A DNA stretch of 64,000 nucleotides, from the NCBI GenBank assembly GCA_944320685.1, contig CALUIK010000003.1, positions 124,001 through 188,000 of the forward strand. The letters run 5' to 3'. This DNA is from an uncultured Alistipes sp. (GTDB taxonomy: Bacteria > Bacteroidota > Bacteroidia > Bacteroidales > Rikenellaceae). Within the stretch, counting starts at the first letter, position 1; each line of letters begins with the position of its first letter. Both the position numbers and the translations under genes were made by a program. Positions 33,649-42,847 of this stretch are shown one piece after another. A model generated the notes under the pieces. The model ran no database searches. It was not told where the DNA came from and saw nothing but the letters and a program-made list of their open reading frames with translations.

Positions 33649-34083
33649 ATGGAGTTCAAGGATATTCTGGCTATTTCGGGCATGCCCGGCCTCTACAGGT
33701 ATGTAGCGCAGTCGACGCGCGGCATCATCGTCGAGTCGCTTGTTGACGGCAAGCGCATGAATGCCGCAGGCACGTCGCGCGTGAGCGCGCTGTCGGAGAT
33801 CTCGATGTTCACCGAGGGCGAGGACATAGCTTTGGCAGAGGTGTTCACCCGCATGTATACCCATACGGGCGGCAAGGAGGGCCTTTCGCACAAGGAGTCT
33901 CCAGAGCGTATCAAGGCATATTTTGCCGAGGTGTTGCCCGAATATGACCGCGACCGCGTGCATGTGTCGGATATGAAGAAGGCGCTGTCGTGGTTCAATA
34001 TTCTGGTAAATGCGGGCTGCACTGAGTTCAAACTGCCCGACGAGGCGGAGGAGGCGGCCGGAAAGAGTGAAAATGCGGAATAA
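33649..34083 (+). CDS. DUF5606 family protein
   Basis: A 144-residue cytoplasmic protein beginning MEFKDILAISGMPGLYRYVAQ and continuing with GIIVESL, the conserved start of the Bacteroidota DUF5606 family. It has a small SH3-like N-terminal part and a helical C-terminus with an acidic tail. Function unknown. It lies 46 bases after mscS and may share its transcript, since no perfect -7 box is seen. A strong terminator follows. Confidence 0.85.
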   Translation: MEFKDILAISGMPGLYRYVAQSTRGIIVESLVDGKRMNAAGTSRVSALSEISMFTEGEDIALAEVFTRMYTHTGGKEGLSHKESPERIKAYFAEVLPEYDRDRVHVSDMKKALSWFNILVNAGCTEFKLPDEAEEAAGKSENAE

Positions 34084-34110
34084 CGCGTTTCCCATGCCAT
34101 ACGGATGCTC

Positions 34111-34147
34111 GACGCCCGTCTCGCAAGAGGCGGGCGTCTGTTTTGTA
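34111..34147 (+). terminator. Terminator after the DUF5606 gene
   Basis: A 12-bp stem (GACGCCCGTCTC against GAGGCGGGCGTC, one G-T wobble) closed by a GCAA tetraloop and followed by TGTTTTGT. Confidence 0.75.
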
Positions 34148-34212
34148 CCGCAGGGACTGCGGACCGTTTGGGGAGGTCAGCACCGGCCGCCTACAGGCAG
34201 GTGCGGAAGATG

Positions 34213-34240
34213 AAAAAACGAGGCCGAATCATGATTCGGC
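34213..34240 (-). terminator. Terminator of the GH43 gene
   Basis: The perfect palindrome GCCGAATCATGATTCGGC (34223-34240) is followed on the minus strand by CTCG and a six-T run. Confidence 0.75.
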
Positions 34241-34264
34241 TCCGTTGAATTTTATGCTGTAGAG

Positions 34265-35278
34265 TTATTTCTGTTCTTTTATGACAGGGAGCTGCATTTT
34301 GTCAGACGGTTTGCCGTTCGTGCCGATCTGCGGCCATCCGTCTTCCCAATTTACCCTGTCGAGGAAGAGCTTGCGGCCGCCGCTGCCGCCGTCAGAGGTC
34401 GTATAACCGTGGTAGAATATCCAGTCCTGTCCGGCATCGTCGGTTATGATTTGCGAGTCATGCCCCGGGCCTACGACATCGCTGCTGTTTTCGAGCAGCA
34501 CGACGTGGTTGTTGTTGAGCATCTGTCTGCCATCCTTGTCGACATATGGCCCGAAAAGAGATTTACTGCGTCCGACTACCGTTTTGTATGTGCTGTTAAG
34601 GCCGTTACAGCAGGCGCCTATCGATGCGAAGAGATAGTAGTATCCGTCGCGCTTGTGTATATACGTTCCCTCGTATGCCGTGCCTGCGATCTGTATGAGG
34701 TCGGTCGGGTCGGCCAAAGACAAGCCGTCTTCCGATAGTTCGGCGATATATATTCCGTGGAAACTGCCCCATGCGAGATATTTGCGGCCTTCCTCCACGA
34801 AGAGCACCGGATCTATCGAGTTCTGTACACCGATCTCTTTGGAGATGAACATCTTTCCATGGTCGGTGAATGGCCCGGCAGGAGTATCCGACGTGGCGCA
34901 TCCTATGCCGCAATCCCATTCTCCGCCCCATACCGACATCGAGTAGTAGAGGATGTATTTGCCGTCGACATAGTTTATGTCGGGAGCCCACAGGCCGCCG
35001 CCCGACACGAAATCGGGACGTCCCCCTTCGGGATATATGCCTCCGAGATATTCCCACGTAACCAAATCGCTTGATTCGTAAACGGGGGTGTTGCCGTCGC
35101 GTTCGGTCGAGTATACGTAGAATTTACCGTTCTGGGCGCGGATGACCGTCGGATCGGGTGCGTCATGGTTGAGAACGGGGTTGCTGTAGGTTTGGTGGGT
35201 GGCCGGTTCTTTTTTACCGTTCGATTTGCATGCCAGCAGTAAGCACGGTAAAGCAAGCAACAGTATCAGTTTTTTCAT
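34265..35278 (-). CDS. Glycoside hydrolase family 43 lipoprotein (arabinanase-like)
   Basis: A 337-residue lipoprotein (lipobox LLAC, Cys17) with the five-bladed propeller of GH43. Catalytic residues are visible: Asp in APDPTVIR (general base), Asp in NSIDPVLF (pKa modulator) and Glu in AYEGTYI (general acid). The SGGGLWAPDINYVDGKYILYYS segment is typical of endo-1,5-alpha-L-arabinanases and related arabinosidases/xylosidases. It probably trims arabinan or similar side chains at the cell surface. It stands alone, without SusC/D genes. Frame is open upstream, but the signal peptide and promoter define the start. Confidence 0.86.
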   Translation of the reverse strand: MKKLILLLALPCLLLACKSNGKKEPATHQTYSNPVLNHDAPDPTVIRAQNGKFYVYSTERDGNTPVYESSDLVTWEYLGGIYPEGGRPDFVSGGGLWAPDINYVDGKYILYYSMSVWGGEWDCGIGCATSDTPAGPFTDHGKMFISKEIGVQNSIDPVLFVEEGRKYLAWGSFHGIYIAELSEDGLSLADPTDLIQIAGTAYEGTYIHKRDGYYYLFASIGACCNGLNSTYKTVVGRSKSLFGPYVDKDGRQMLNNNHVVLLENSSDVVGPGHDSQIITDDAGQDWIFYHGYTTSDGGSGGRKLFLDRVNWEDGWPQIGTNGKPSDKMQLPVIKEQK

Positions 35279-35362
35279 TTGTGTGTATATTAGTCGTTTC
35301 GAAATATTATATCGTACCCTGCGCTGATGTTTTACCGGGCACAAGCTCCGCGCGGCATATGG

Positions 35363-35370
35363 CAAAAGTA
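35363..35370 (-). promoter_or_regulatory. -7 box of the GH43 gene
   Basis: TACTTTTG on the minus strand. The leader is about 80 bases. Confidence 0.6.
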
Positions 35371-35406
35371 CGCTAAAGTATTTGTTTTCAGTTTGATTCC
35401 GGCGTG

Positions 35407-37185
35407 TTACATCCTTTGCGGGACCTCTATTCCCAGATGGCTCATGGCGCGGCGTATTATGCGTGCCACTTCGGCGGCAAGCATCAGGCGCATGCGGCGT
35501 TTCTGCTCGTTCTCCTCGCGCAGGATCGAATGGTCGTGATAGTATCCGTTGAAAGTCTTGGCCAGATCGTAGGCATAGGCGGCTATTAGCGAGGGGGCGA
35601 AGTTCTCGCCTGCGGCGGCCACGACATTGGGGAAGTCTGCCAGCGACTTTATAAGGGACGTCTCTTCGGGCAGCAGCTCGGTGCATGTGTGCGACTTGTA
35701 ATCGATGCCGGCTTCGTCGGCCTTGCGCAGGATCGAGCATATGCGGGCGTGGGTGTACTGTATGAACGGGCCCGTATTGCCGTTGAAGTCGATCGACTCG
35801 CGCGGATCGAACAACATGGTCTTCTTGGGGTCAACCTTGAGGATGAAGTACTTGAGCGCACCCAGCCCCACCATGCGGCAGATATCGTCGGCCTCTTCCT
35901 TGGTGCAGCCGTCGAGTTTGCCCAACTCGTTCGACATCTCGCGTGCCGTCTCAACCATGTCGGCGATCAGGTCGTCGGCATCGACCACGGTGCCCTCGCG
36001 CGATTTCATCTTGCCTTCGGGCAACTCCACCATGCCGTACGAGAGGTGGTATATCTCATCGCTCCATGCATATCCCAGTTTCTTGAGTACGAGTTTGAGC
36101 ACTTGGAAGTGGTAGTTCTGCTCGTTGCCCACTACGTATATCATTTCGTCGAGCCTGTTCTCCTCGAAGCGGCGGAGCGCCGTACCGAGGTCCTGAGTCA
36201 TGTATACCGAGGTGCCGTCGCCGCGCAGCAGCAGTTTCTGGTCGAGCCCGTCAGCCGTGAGGTCGATCCACACCGAGTTGTCCTCCTTGCGGAAGAAGAC
36301 GCCCTTGTCGAGGCCGTCCTGCACGAGGCTCTTGCCCAGCAGATAGGTCTGCGACTCGTAATATACCTTGTCGAAGTCGACGCCGAGGGCCTTGTACGTA
36401 ATATCAAAACCGTCGTATACCCATCCGTTCATCGTCTGCCAAAGACGGTATACCTCGGGATCCTTGGCTTCCCAGCGGCGGAGCATCTCCTGTGCCTGCT
36501 GCATGATGGGGGCCTTCTTCTTGGCTTCGTCCTCGCTCATGCCCTGTGCGGCGAGCTCCCTGACCTGTTCCTTGTAGTGCTTGTCGAACTCGACATAGTA
36601 TTTGCCGACGAGATGGTCACCCTTCATGCCCGACGATGCGGGCGTCTCGCCGCCGCCGTAGAGCTGCCATGCGAGCATCGACTTGCAGATGTGTATGCCG
36701 CGGTCGTTTACAAGGTTGACCTTGATGACGTTGTGTCCGTTGGCCTTGAGTATCTGCGCCACCGAGTACCCGAGCAGGTTGTTGCGTATGTGCCCGAGGT
36801 GCAGAGGCTTGTTGGTGTTGGGCGAAGAGTATTCGATCATTATGGTGCGTCCCGTGGGTGCGGCGTTGCCGAATGATGCGTCGGCGGCGATCTCGGCGAA
36901 GCGGCCGATCCAGAATGCAGGGGCGAGACTCAGGTTGAGGAAGCCCTTGATGACGTTGTATGAGCTGATCTGCGGGTTCTCGGCCACGATGCGTGCGCCG
37001 ATCTCCTCGGCCGTGGCTTCGGGGGCCTTGCGGCTCATCTTGAGCAACGGGAACGTTACGAGCGTGTAATCTCCCTGAAACTCCTTGCGTGTCTTCTGTA
37101 TCTGCAGAGCCGAGGCATCGACCGGGCCGTAGAGCCCCTCGACGGCCTGACGTGCGATCTGCAAAATGAGGTTTTCGATGTTCAT
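35407..37185 (-). CDS. argS: Arginyl-tRNA synthetase
   Basis: A 592-residue class I synthetase. It has the N-terminal Arg-specific domain (1-110), the HIGH motif as PLHLGHIRNN, the degenerate KMSKS motif as GKMKSREGTVV, and a C-terminal DALR anticodon-binding domain (about 470-592). It charges tRNA-Arg in the cytoplasm. Frame continues upstream, but the promoter at 37212-37219 leaves this ATG as the start. Confidence 0.97.
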   Translation of the reverse strand: MNIENLILQIARQAVEGLYGPVDASALQIQKTRKEFQGDYTLVTFPLLKMSRKAPEATAEEIGARIVAENPQISSYNVIKGFLNLSLAPAFWIGRFAEIAADASFGNAAPTGRTIMIEYSSPNTNKPLHLGHIRNNLLGYSVAQILKANGHNVIKVNLVNDRGIHICKSMLAWQLYGGGETPASSGMKGDHLVGKYYVEFDKHYKEQVRELAAQGMSEDEAKKKAPIMQQAQEMLRRWEAKDPEVYRLWQTMNGWVYDGFDITYKALGVDFDKVYYESQTYLLGKSLVQDGLDKGVFFRKEDNSVWIDLTADGLDQKLLLRGDGTSVYMTQDLGTALRRFEENRLDEMIYVVGNEQNYHFQVLKLVLKKLGYAWSDEIYHLSYGMVELPEGKMKSREGTVVDADDLIADMVETAREMSNELGKLDGCTKEEADDICRMVGLGALKYFILKVDPKKTMLFDPRESIDFNGNTGPFIQYTHARICSILRKADEAGIDYKSHTCTELLPEETSLIKSLADFPNVVAAAGENFAPSLIAAYAYDLAKTFNGYYHDHSILREENEQKRRMRLMLAAEVARIIRRAMSHLGIEVPQRM

Positions 37186-37211
37186 GATACTCTGATATCT
37201 GTTTTTGACCG

Positions 37212-37219
37212 CAAATTTA
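37212..37219 (-). promoter_or_regulatory. -7 box of argS
   Basis: TAAATTTG on the minus strand, about 27 bases before the start codon. Confidence 0.7.
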
Positions 37220-37384
37220 ATGTTTTTCGCCGAATAAGCCGCTTTGCCTCGCCATATTTCGGTCATTGCACTCGCTGTCGGGCGTGATTATGCGGTTTTG
37301 CCGCCATCTGTGCCGCAGCATACGCGACATATGGCCGGACAACCTAAAATTTGTCATGTTCCGTTACTTTATATTTCTTTTTAT

Positions 37385-37392
37385 TATCTTTG
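37385..37392 (+). promoter_or_regulatory. -7 box of the CNNM/CBS protein gene
   Basis: TATCTTTG with a leader of about 11 bases, which fixes the start at ATG 37409. Confidence 0.7.
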
Positions 37393-37408
37393 CACATTAT
37401 TCTTTGCG

Positions 37409-38695
37409 ATGGAAATATTCATAATTGTAATTCTGATTATTCTCAACGGTCTGTTCGCCATGTCGGAGGTGGCCCTAATCTCGGCGCGCAAATCGAGTCT
37501 CAAGACGCAGGCGGCGCAGGGCAGCCGCTCGGCCAAACTGGCACTGAAACTGGCAGAGGATCCCGACCGTTTCCTTTCGACCGTGCAGATCGGCATCACG
37601 CTCATCGGCATTCTTACGGGTATCTACTCAGGTGCGACGCTTGCCGACCGCTTCGGTGTGGTGTTGGCGCGGTTCGGACTGCCTATTGCTACGGCTACGG
37701 CGGTAGCGCAGGCGGCGATAGTGGTCATCGTGACATACCTTACGATTGTCTTCGGCGAACTCGTGCCCAAACGTATAGGAATGAATGCGTCGGAGGGCGT
37801 AGCCAAGATCGTGGCGCGTCCGATGCATGCCCTGTCGGTTGTGGCGTCGCCGTTCGTGTGGCTGCTGTCGCGCAGTATCGAGCTGGTGTCGCGCATATTC
37901 CACCTGCATGAGGCCGATTCGAAGGTTACCGAAGCCGAGATCAAGTCGATAATACAGGAAGGAACCGAGCACGGCGAGGTGAAAGAGGTCGAGCAGCGTA
38001 TCGTGGGCCGAGTCTTCTCGCTGGGCGACCGCACGGTCGAGTCGATCATGACACACCGCAACGACCTCGTGTGGCTCGACGTCGATATGACTCGCGACGG
38101 GATACGCGAGCGCGTGAACGCCACTCCGCACTCCATATATCCGTTGGCACAGAGGAATCCAGACGTGCTGCTGGGCGTGGTCTATCTGAAGGATCTGTTT
38201 GCGCATCTTGACGACGAGTCGTTTGATGTACGTTCCTATGCGCAGCCTGTTAAGTTTTTCCATGAGCAGACGGAAGTGTACAATGCGCTGGACCAGTTGC
38301 GCAACGAACACGTGGGTTACGGCATCGTATGCGACGAGTTCGGTGTCACGCAAGGCATATTCACGCTGCGGGATATTCTCGAGGCGCTGGTTGGCACCAT
38401 GCCCGAGGAGCGCGAGGAGCCCGATATCGTCGAGCGCGGGGATGGCAGCTGTCTGGTGGACGGCCAGTGCCCGTTCTACGACTTTCTGGCCCATTTCGGC
38501 GTGGAAGATGTGTTCCCGTACACCGAGTACAATACCGTCAGTGGCCTGATTCTCGACGAATTGGAGCATATCCCCGCGACGGGCGAGACACTCAAGTGGA
38601 ACGGATTCATGTTCGAGATAGTCGATATGGACGGGGCGCGTATCGACAAGATACTGGTTACGCCCGACGCTTCGTGGAAGGATGAGAATGGCTGA
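37409..38695 (+). CDS. CNNM/CorC-type membrane protein with CBS domains (HlyC/CorC family)
   Basis: A 428-residue inner-membrane protein. A DUF21/CNNM domain (1-190, four hydrophobic segments, FGELVPKRIGMN) is followed by a CBS pair (about 205-335, SIMTHRNDLVWLD...GIVCDEFGVTQGIFTLRDILEALVG). The C-terminal CorC/HlyC domain covers about 350-425. The family is linked to magnesium or sodium transport and was once called hemolysin. It overlaps the downstream dus gene, so the two are translationally coupled. Confidence 0.93.
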   Translation: MEIFIIVILIILNGLFAMSEVALISARKSSLKTQAAQGSRSAKLALKLAEDPDRFLSTVQIGITLIGILTGIYSGATLADRFGVVLARFGLPIATATAVAQAAIVVIVTYLTIVFGELVPKRIGMNASEGVAKIVARPMHALSVVASPFVWLLSRSIELVSRIFHLHEADSKVTEAEIKSIIQEGTEHGEVKEVEQRIVGRVFSLGDRTVESIMTHRNDLVWLDVDMTRDGIRERVNATPHSIYPLAQRNPDVLLGVVYLKDLFAHLDDESFDVRSYAQPVKFFHEQTEVYNALDQLRNEHVGYGIVCDEFGVTQGIFTLRDILEALVGTMPEEREEPDIVERGDGSCLVDGQCPFYDFLAHFGVEDVFPYTEYNTVSGLILDELEHIPATGETLKWNGFMFEIVDMDGARIDKILVTPDASWKDENG

Positions 38696-39704
38696 TATAG
38701 ATCTGGGGCCGCAGCCGTTGTTTCTGGCGCCGATGGAGGATGTGACCGACCCGTCGTTCCGATACATGTGCAAGCGTTTCGGGGCCGACGTGGTCACCAC
38801 GGAGTTCATATCGAGCGACGGGCTGATACGCGATGCGTGGAAGTCGCGCGCCAAGTTGCGCATAGATGAGGCCGAGCGCCCCGTGGGCATACAGATATAC
38901 GGCCATCTGATCGAGCCTATGGTCGAGGCGGCGCGCATTGCGGAGACTGCGTCGCCCGATTTTATCGACATCAATTTCGGCTGCCCCGTAAGGAAGATCG
39001 CCGGCCGCGGTGCCGGTTCGGGCATGATGCGCGATGTGCCCACGATGGTGGAGATGACGCGCCGCATAGTAGAGGCCGTGCATACGCCCGTTACGGTTAA
39101 GACCCGTCTGGGGTGGGACGAGGATTCGAAGAATATCGTCGACATAGCGCTTCGGTTGCAGGACGTGGGCATTGCCGCCATCACCATCCACGGCCGTACG
39201 CGCGCGCAGATGTACCGCGGCGAGGCGGACTGGACCCTGATTGGCGAGGTCAAGCGTCATCCCGACATGGAAATCCCCGTCGTTGGCAACGGCGATGTCG
39301 ATTCGGGCCCCAAGGCCAAGGAGATGTTCGACCGCTATGGTGTCGACGGCGTGATGATAGGCCGTGCGACATACGGCCGCCCGTGGATTTTCCGCGAGGT
39401 GAAACACTTTATGGCTACGGGCGAGGTGATGCCCCAGCCGTCGGTGGAGGAGCGTGTGGCCATAGCGAAGGAGCATCTTGTAAAATCTATCGAGATCAAG
39501 GGTGAGCGTGTCGGCGTGCTGGAGATGCGCCGCCATCTGTCCAACTACTTCAAGGGCCTGCCCGATTTCAAGTCTACGCGTCTGAAGCTGGTGACGGTGA
39601 ACGACCCCGCGGAACTTATGGATGTGATCGACTCGATCGTCGGCCGATGGGGCGGGTTCGATATGGGCGCAGCCGTGCCGCCGCCGCTGGCGCACGACAT
39701 CTGA
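38688..39704 (+). CDS. tRNA-dihydrouridine synthase (DusB-like)
   Basis: A 338-residue FMN-dependent TIM-barrel enzyme that reduces uridine to dihydrouridine in tRNA D-loops. Motifs are LAPMEDVTDPSFR at the start, INFGCPVRKIAGRGAGSGMM (catalytic Cys in GCP), TIHGRTRAQMYRGEADW and GNGDVDSGPKA. An alternative ATG lies two codons upstream (38682). Both overlap the end of the CNNM gene. Which tRNA position it modifies cannot be told. Confidence 0.92.
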   Translation: MADIDLGPQPLFLAPMEDVTDPSFRYMCKRFGADVVTTEFISSDGLIRDAWKSRAKLRIDEAERPVGIQIYGHLIEPMVEAARIAETASPDFIDINFGCPVRKIAGRGAGSGMMRDVPTMVEMTRRIVEAVHTPVTVKTRLGWDEDSKNIVDIALRLQDVGIAAITIHGRTRAQMYRGEADWTLIGEVKRHPDMEIPVVGNGDVDSGPKAKEMFDRYGVDGVMIGRATYGRPWIFREVKHFMATGEVMPQPSVEERVAIAKEHLVKSIEIKGERVGVLEMRRHLSNYFKGLPDFKSTRLKLVTVNDPAELMDVIDSIVGRWGGFDMGAAVPPPLAHDI

Positions 39705-39788
39705 CGTCCGTGATCCAATATGCGGCCTTGCCGGATCTTTGCTGGAAACAACCTGTTTATCACATGAATATGCGCGCAGCGGCGCGAA

Positions 39789-40385
39789 ATGCAAATGCCC
39801 GATTTCGAAATATTCAATGAGACGAGCGATTCCGACCTGAAGGAGTTGAAACGCATGATTCTCGAGTGCGGCGAACGTACCGTGATAGCCAAAGGGGATT
39901 ATTTTGCTGAAACGGGAAAGTATTGCGGGCGGATTGCGTATATATGTCACGGCAGTTTCAAGTGTGTGCGTACCGACAGCCGCGGCAGGGAGCGTATACT
40001 TTCGTTCATGTTCGAGAACGAATTTATCGCCGACTACATACCTGCCCGCAACGGCAGCCCTTCGATGTTGGATATTATGGCGATGGAGGATTCCGTGGCG
40101 TATATGATAGATATTGAACGCTACCGCGGGTTTTTCGAACTGGAGACGGATGGCCGTACATATGTACGCCGTTTCATAGAGGTCCTGGCATTCGGCTATA
40201 TGTGGAAGACGCTGTCGCTGGCGTGCGAGACGCCCGAAGAGCGTTATTTCGGCCTGCAGAAACGGGTGCCGGACATCTTTTCGCGTGTCAACCTGAAGGA
40301 TATAGCATCCTATATCGGTGTTACGCCCGAAACGCTGAGCCGTATGCGCACGGCGTACCTCCGCCGCAGCGATGGAAAATATTGA
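39789..40385 (+). CDS. Crp/Fnr-family transcriptional regulator
   Basis: A 198-residue protein with an N-terminal cyclic-nucleotide-binding-like beta roll (about 20-110: GDYFAETGKYCGRIAYICHGSFKCV). A dimerisation helix follows, then a short winged-helix end (NLKDIASYIGVTPETLSRMRTAYLRR) that contains the recognition helix. The arginines needed for cAMP binding are not evident, and the FNR iron-sulfur cysteines are absent. The effector is therefore unknown, as for many Bacteroidota members. It is monocistronic. Targets are unknown. Confidence 0.88.
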   Translation: MQMPDFEIFNETSDSDLKELKRMILECGERTVIAKGDYFAETGKYCGRIAYICHGSFKCVRTDSRGRERILSFMFENEFIADYIPARNGSPSMLDIMAMEDSVAYMIDIERYRGFFELETDGRTYVRRFIEVLAFGYMWKTLSLACETPEERYFGLQKRVPDIFSRVNLKDIASYIGVTPETLSRMRTAYLRRSDGKY

Positions 40386-40446
40386 TTCATATCAAGAGTT
40401 TTTGCATTTTTCGGGCGAATGGGGCCGCTACATACATATCATTCGA

Positions 40447-40454
40447 TAAATTTG
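40447..40454 (+). promoter_or_regulatory. -7 box of the lipocalin-like lipoprotein gene
   Basis: TAAATTTG, about 75 bases before the start codon. Confidence 0.6.
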
Positions 40455-40528
40455 TCATACCGATGTTAGCCGTAGTGCGGATGCCGCATACGGCTGCATT
40501 GTCCGGAAAACAAAAATTTTTACGTACA

Positions 40529-40888
40529 ATGTCTATGAAAACTTCTAAAATTCTGGGTGGTGTGGTTGCTGTCGCTGCCTTGTCGCTTGCAGCGTGCGGC
40601 GGTGCCGCTATCGAGGGTACGTGGCTGGAGCCGATTCCCGGGATGGCCGGCGAGCAGGGTTTCACGCTCGAGCAGGGCGGACGGGCCAAGTCTGTCAATA
40701 TGGCTACGCTTAAATACGAGACATGGAGCCGCAAAGGCGACCGCCTGATTTTGACGGGGCAGAGCTTAGGCAACGGCCAGACGCTACAGTTCTCCGATAC
40801 GCTGCGTATCGAGAAACTCGACGAGCAGACGCTTATGGTCGAGCGCAGTGGAGGGGGCAAGTTCACATATCGTCGTGCGGCCGAGTGA
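40529..40888 (+). CDS. Lipocalin-like lipoprotein
   Basis: A 119-residue lipoprotein (lipobox SLAAC, Cys23) followed by a single small beta domain. Its pattern (IEGTWLEPIPGMAGEQGFTLEQGGRA then RKGDRLILTGQS) matches the Bacteroidota lipocalin-like family. It probably binds a small hydrophobic ligand at the envelope. A second ATG two codons in (40535) is an equally good start. Confidence 0.75.
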   Translation: MSMKTSKILGGVVAVAALSLAACGGAAIEGTWLEPIPGMAGEQGFTLEQGGRAKSVNMATLKYETWSRKGDRLILTGQSLGNGQTLQFSDTLRIEKLDEQTLMVERSGGGKFTYRRAAE

Positions 40889-40933
40889 TCGTGCCGTATA
40901 CGTATATGCATGGTTGGAAAACCGAGTTTGGGT

Positions 40934-40978
40934 GGCGTGTCGTGAGACTGTATATGTGTCCTCACGGCACGCCTTTTT
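40934..40978 (+). terminator. Terminator of the lipocalin-like gene
   Basis: A 13-bp stem (GGCGTGTCGTGAG against CTCACGGCACGCC, one G-T wobble) with a 14-nt loop, followed by five T. Confidence 0.8.
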
Positions 40979-41044
40979 ACAATTTGCGGTTTGGGACGCA
41001 TACGGATTGAGGCCGCAAGTGCGTTTTTAGATAAAAAGGGTGAC

Positions 41045-41905
41045 ATGAAACTGATGCATTTACTTATGCTGCTGCCGTTGTGCCTGAGCGCTTGCGGCGG
41101 CACGGGCAATACGCAGCGGGCGCCGTACGAAGGGTTCGAATGGGGCGAGATCACAGGCGCGGGCCTTGCGTTGGAGGCGCAGCACAATGAAAATATACGG
41201 CTTTTGGCCGATCCCGGACTGCCGGGAGTAGTCATGGTGCGTAACGGTGATGCGTGCCCGCGTATGTTGATGCGCGTGTTCGATATTGAAAACGGTGATA
41301 TAGAGGGCGTCGCCGGCATATTGCGCGCCGAGGAGGGTTGGGACGGCAACATGACGTGCCGTTTCGAGCAGGTGAAGTCGCCGCGTCGCGATGTACGCCG
41401 TTATGTGATGGTGCCGGACGGCGATTACGCACGTCGTATTGACGAGATGATGAAGACCGAGCCCGTGCCCTCGACATGTAACGGTTGGGGTGTCGGCAAC
41501 AGCGGTATGCGCTGGTTCGAGATACATGACGACACGCCCGACAAGGCGCTGTTCATGGAGATAGGGCAGGAAGCCCCGCTATTTGACGAGAACAGCGTGG
41601 AATTCATGCCGGAGAAGAAAGACGCGGAGATGTCGGAAGATATATTGTATACGATGAATGGCACTTTGACCATAGGCCATGAAGTGCGGTCGTTCAGACC
41701 CGACGGCGGCGGGGAATTCTGGTTTGTCGACAAGACGGGGCGTCTGGAGCAGATGTACGACAACGTGACGGGCGGCGAGAAAAACGGCGAGCCGTGCCGT
41801 GCCGCACTCAAGGTCGAATACAACGGCCGATGGGACGACGGCTTTGCCGCCGATTACGACGGGGTATATTTTGTGCGTGAGGTGGTAGGCCTGTCAAGAA
41901 TGTAG
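41045..41905 (+). CDS. Hypothetical lipoprotein
   Basis: A 286-residue lipoprotein (MKLMHLLMLLPLCLSACGG, Cys17) of no family I recognise. The mature part is rich in charged residues and short beta-like stretches. It contains about four cysteines that could form disulfides, and a C-terminal YNGRWDDGFAADYDGVYFVREV segment. The start is set by the signal peptide. No standard -7 box is visible in the 65 bases before it. It is followed by a strong terminator. Confidence 0.7.
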   Translation: MKLMHLLMLLPLCLSACGGTGNTQRAPYEGFEWGEITGAGLALEAQHNENIRLLADPGLPGVVMVRNGDACPRMLMRVFDIENGDIEGVAGILRAEEGWDGNMTCRFEQVKSPRRDVRRYVMVPDGDYARRIDEMMKTEPVPSTCNGWGVGNSGMRWFEIHDDTPDKALFMEIGQEAPLFDENSVEFMPEKKDAEMSEDILYTMNGTLTIGHEVRSFRPDGGGEFWFVDKTGRLEQMYDNVTGGEKNGEPCRAALKVEYNGRWDDGFAADYDGVYFVREVVGLSRM

Positions 41906-41937
41906 CAGGTGCAGGCAGGGTATGTCGCATAAAATAC

Positions 41938-41976
41938 AACGGTGTGCCAGATATCTGACACACCGTTTGTTTTTTG
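41938..41976. terminator. Terminator between the hypothetical lipoprotein and SGNH hydrolase genes
   Basis: AACGGTGTG pairs with CACACCGTT, and the internal CAGATATCTG extends the stem after one mismatch. TTTGTTTTTT follows on the plus strand. Confidence 0.8.
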
Positions 41977-42000
41977 CCGGCGACCTGCGCCGCAGGGCGT

Positions 42001-42714
42001 CTATTGTTCGGGGGCGGGGGCCACGAACATCGCGGCACGCTTCTTCTTGAGCACCTTGGCTACGGCATCGCACACCATAGGCTCCATTACCGTGCGGTAA
42101 CATAGAAGGTTGGGGTGGCAGGTGTCGCCGCTCCACTTGGGTGGAAGGCCGCCCTTCTCGTCGGTCAGGGCAGGGTAGTAGTTGAGGAAGTGTATCTTGT
42201 TGGCCTTGGCATACGCCTCGATCATCTTGTTCAGGTCGCGTATTTTCTGTGCCGGCTCGATTTCGGGGCGCCATCCGAACTTCGACGTGGGGGTGACGGA
42301 GCACAATATCACCTTGATGCCGTTGGCCTTGGCCAGTTCGCACATGGATATGATATTGCCCAGCGTATTCTCGGGCGAGATGTAACCGTTGTTCTGCGCC
42401 ACGTCGTTCGTACCCGAGAGTATGACTACGGCCTCGGGTTTGAGGTCTATCACGTCGCGGCGGAACCGTACGAGCATTTCCGAGGAAGTCTGACCGCTGA
42501 TGCCGCGTCCTATGAAATTGTTTTTCTCGAAGAACTCGGGGTCCATGCTGGCCCAGTTATCAGTGATGGAGTTGCCCATGAATACCACGTCGGGCGCCTC
42601 CGTGACAGCGGCGTTGGCCTCGGCATAGCGGCCGAAGTTTGCCCAATCCTTTTGTTGGGCCGCAGCGCATGCGGCCGTGGCGATCAATAGTGCTGAAAGG
42701 AAAATACGTTTCAT
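42001..42714 (-). CDS. Secreted SGNH/GDSL hydrolase
   Basis: A 237-residue protein with a signal peptide (to about residue 19). The SGNH blocks are in order: FMGNSITD (nucleophile Ser), GRGISGQTSSEM (Gly), LSGTNDV (Asn), and GDTCHPN (Asp-His). It is probably a periplasmic esterase that removes acyl or acetyl groups from glycans or lipids. It has its own promoter and stands alone. Confidence 0.9.
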   Translation of the reverse strand: MKRIFLSALLIATAACAAAQQKDWANFGRYAEANAAVTEAPDVVFMGNSITDNWASMDPEFFEKNNFIGRGISGQTSSEMLVRFRRDVIDLKPEAVVILSGTNDVAQNNGYISPENTLGNIISMCELAKANGIKVILCSVTPTSKFGWRPEIEPAQKIRDLNKMIEAYAKANKIHFLNYYPALTDEKGGLPPKWSGDTCHPNLLCYRTVMEPMVCDAVAKVLKKKRAAMFVAPAPEQ

Positions 42715-42753
42715 ATGTCGTGTTTATTGATGTCGTCCTCCGTAGAGACATTA

Positions 42754-42812
42754 CAAATGTACAAAAATCTAAACTAATGTGTGGCATATTTATCCCGAAA
42801 TAGCTAAATTTG
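42754..42812. promoter_or_regulatory. Divergent promoters of the SGNH hydrolase and cysteate synthase genes
   Basis: Minus-strand TACATTTG (42754-42761) serves the hydrolase with a leader of about 35 bases. Plus-strand TAAATTTG (42805-42812) serves cysteate synthase with a leader of about 30 bases. Confidence 0.65.
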
Positions 42813-42847
42813 CACTCCGGAAATAAATTCATCGCAGTAAATACCAA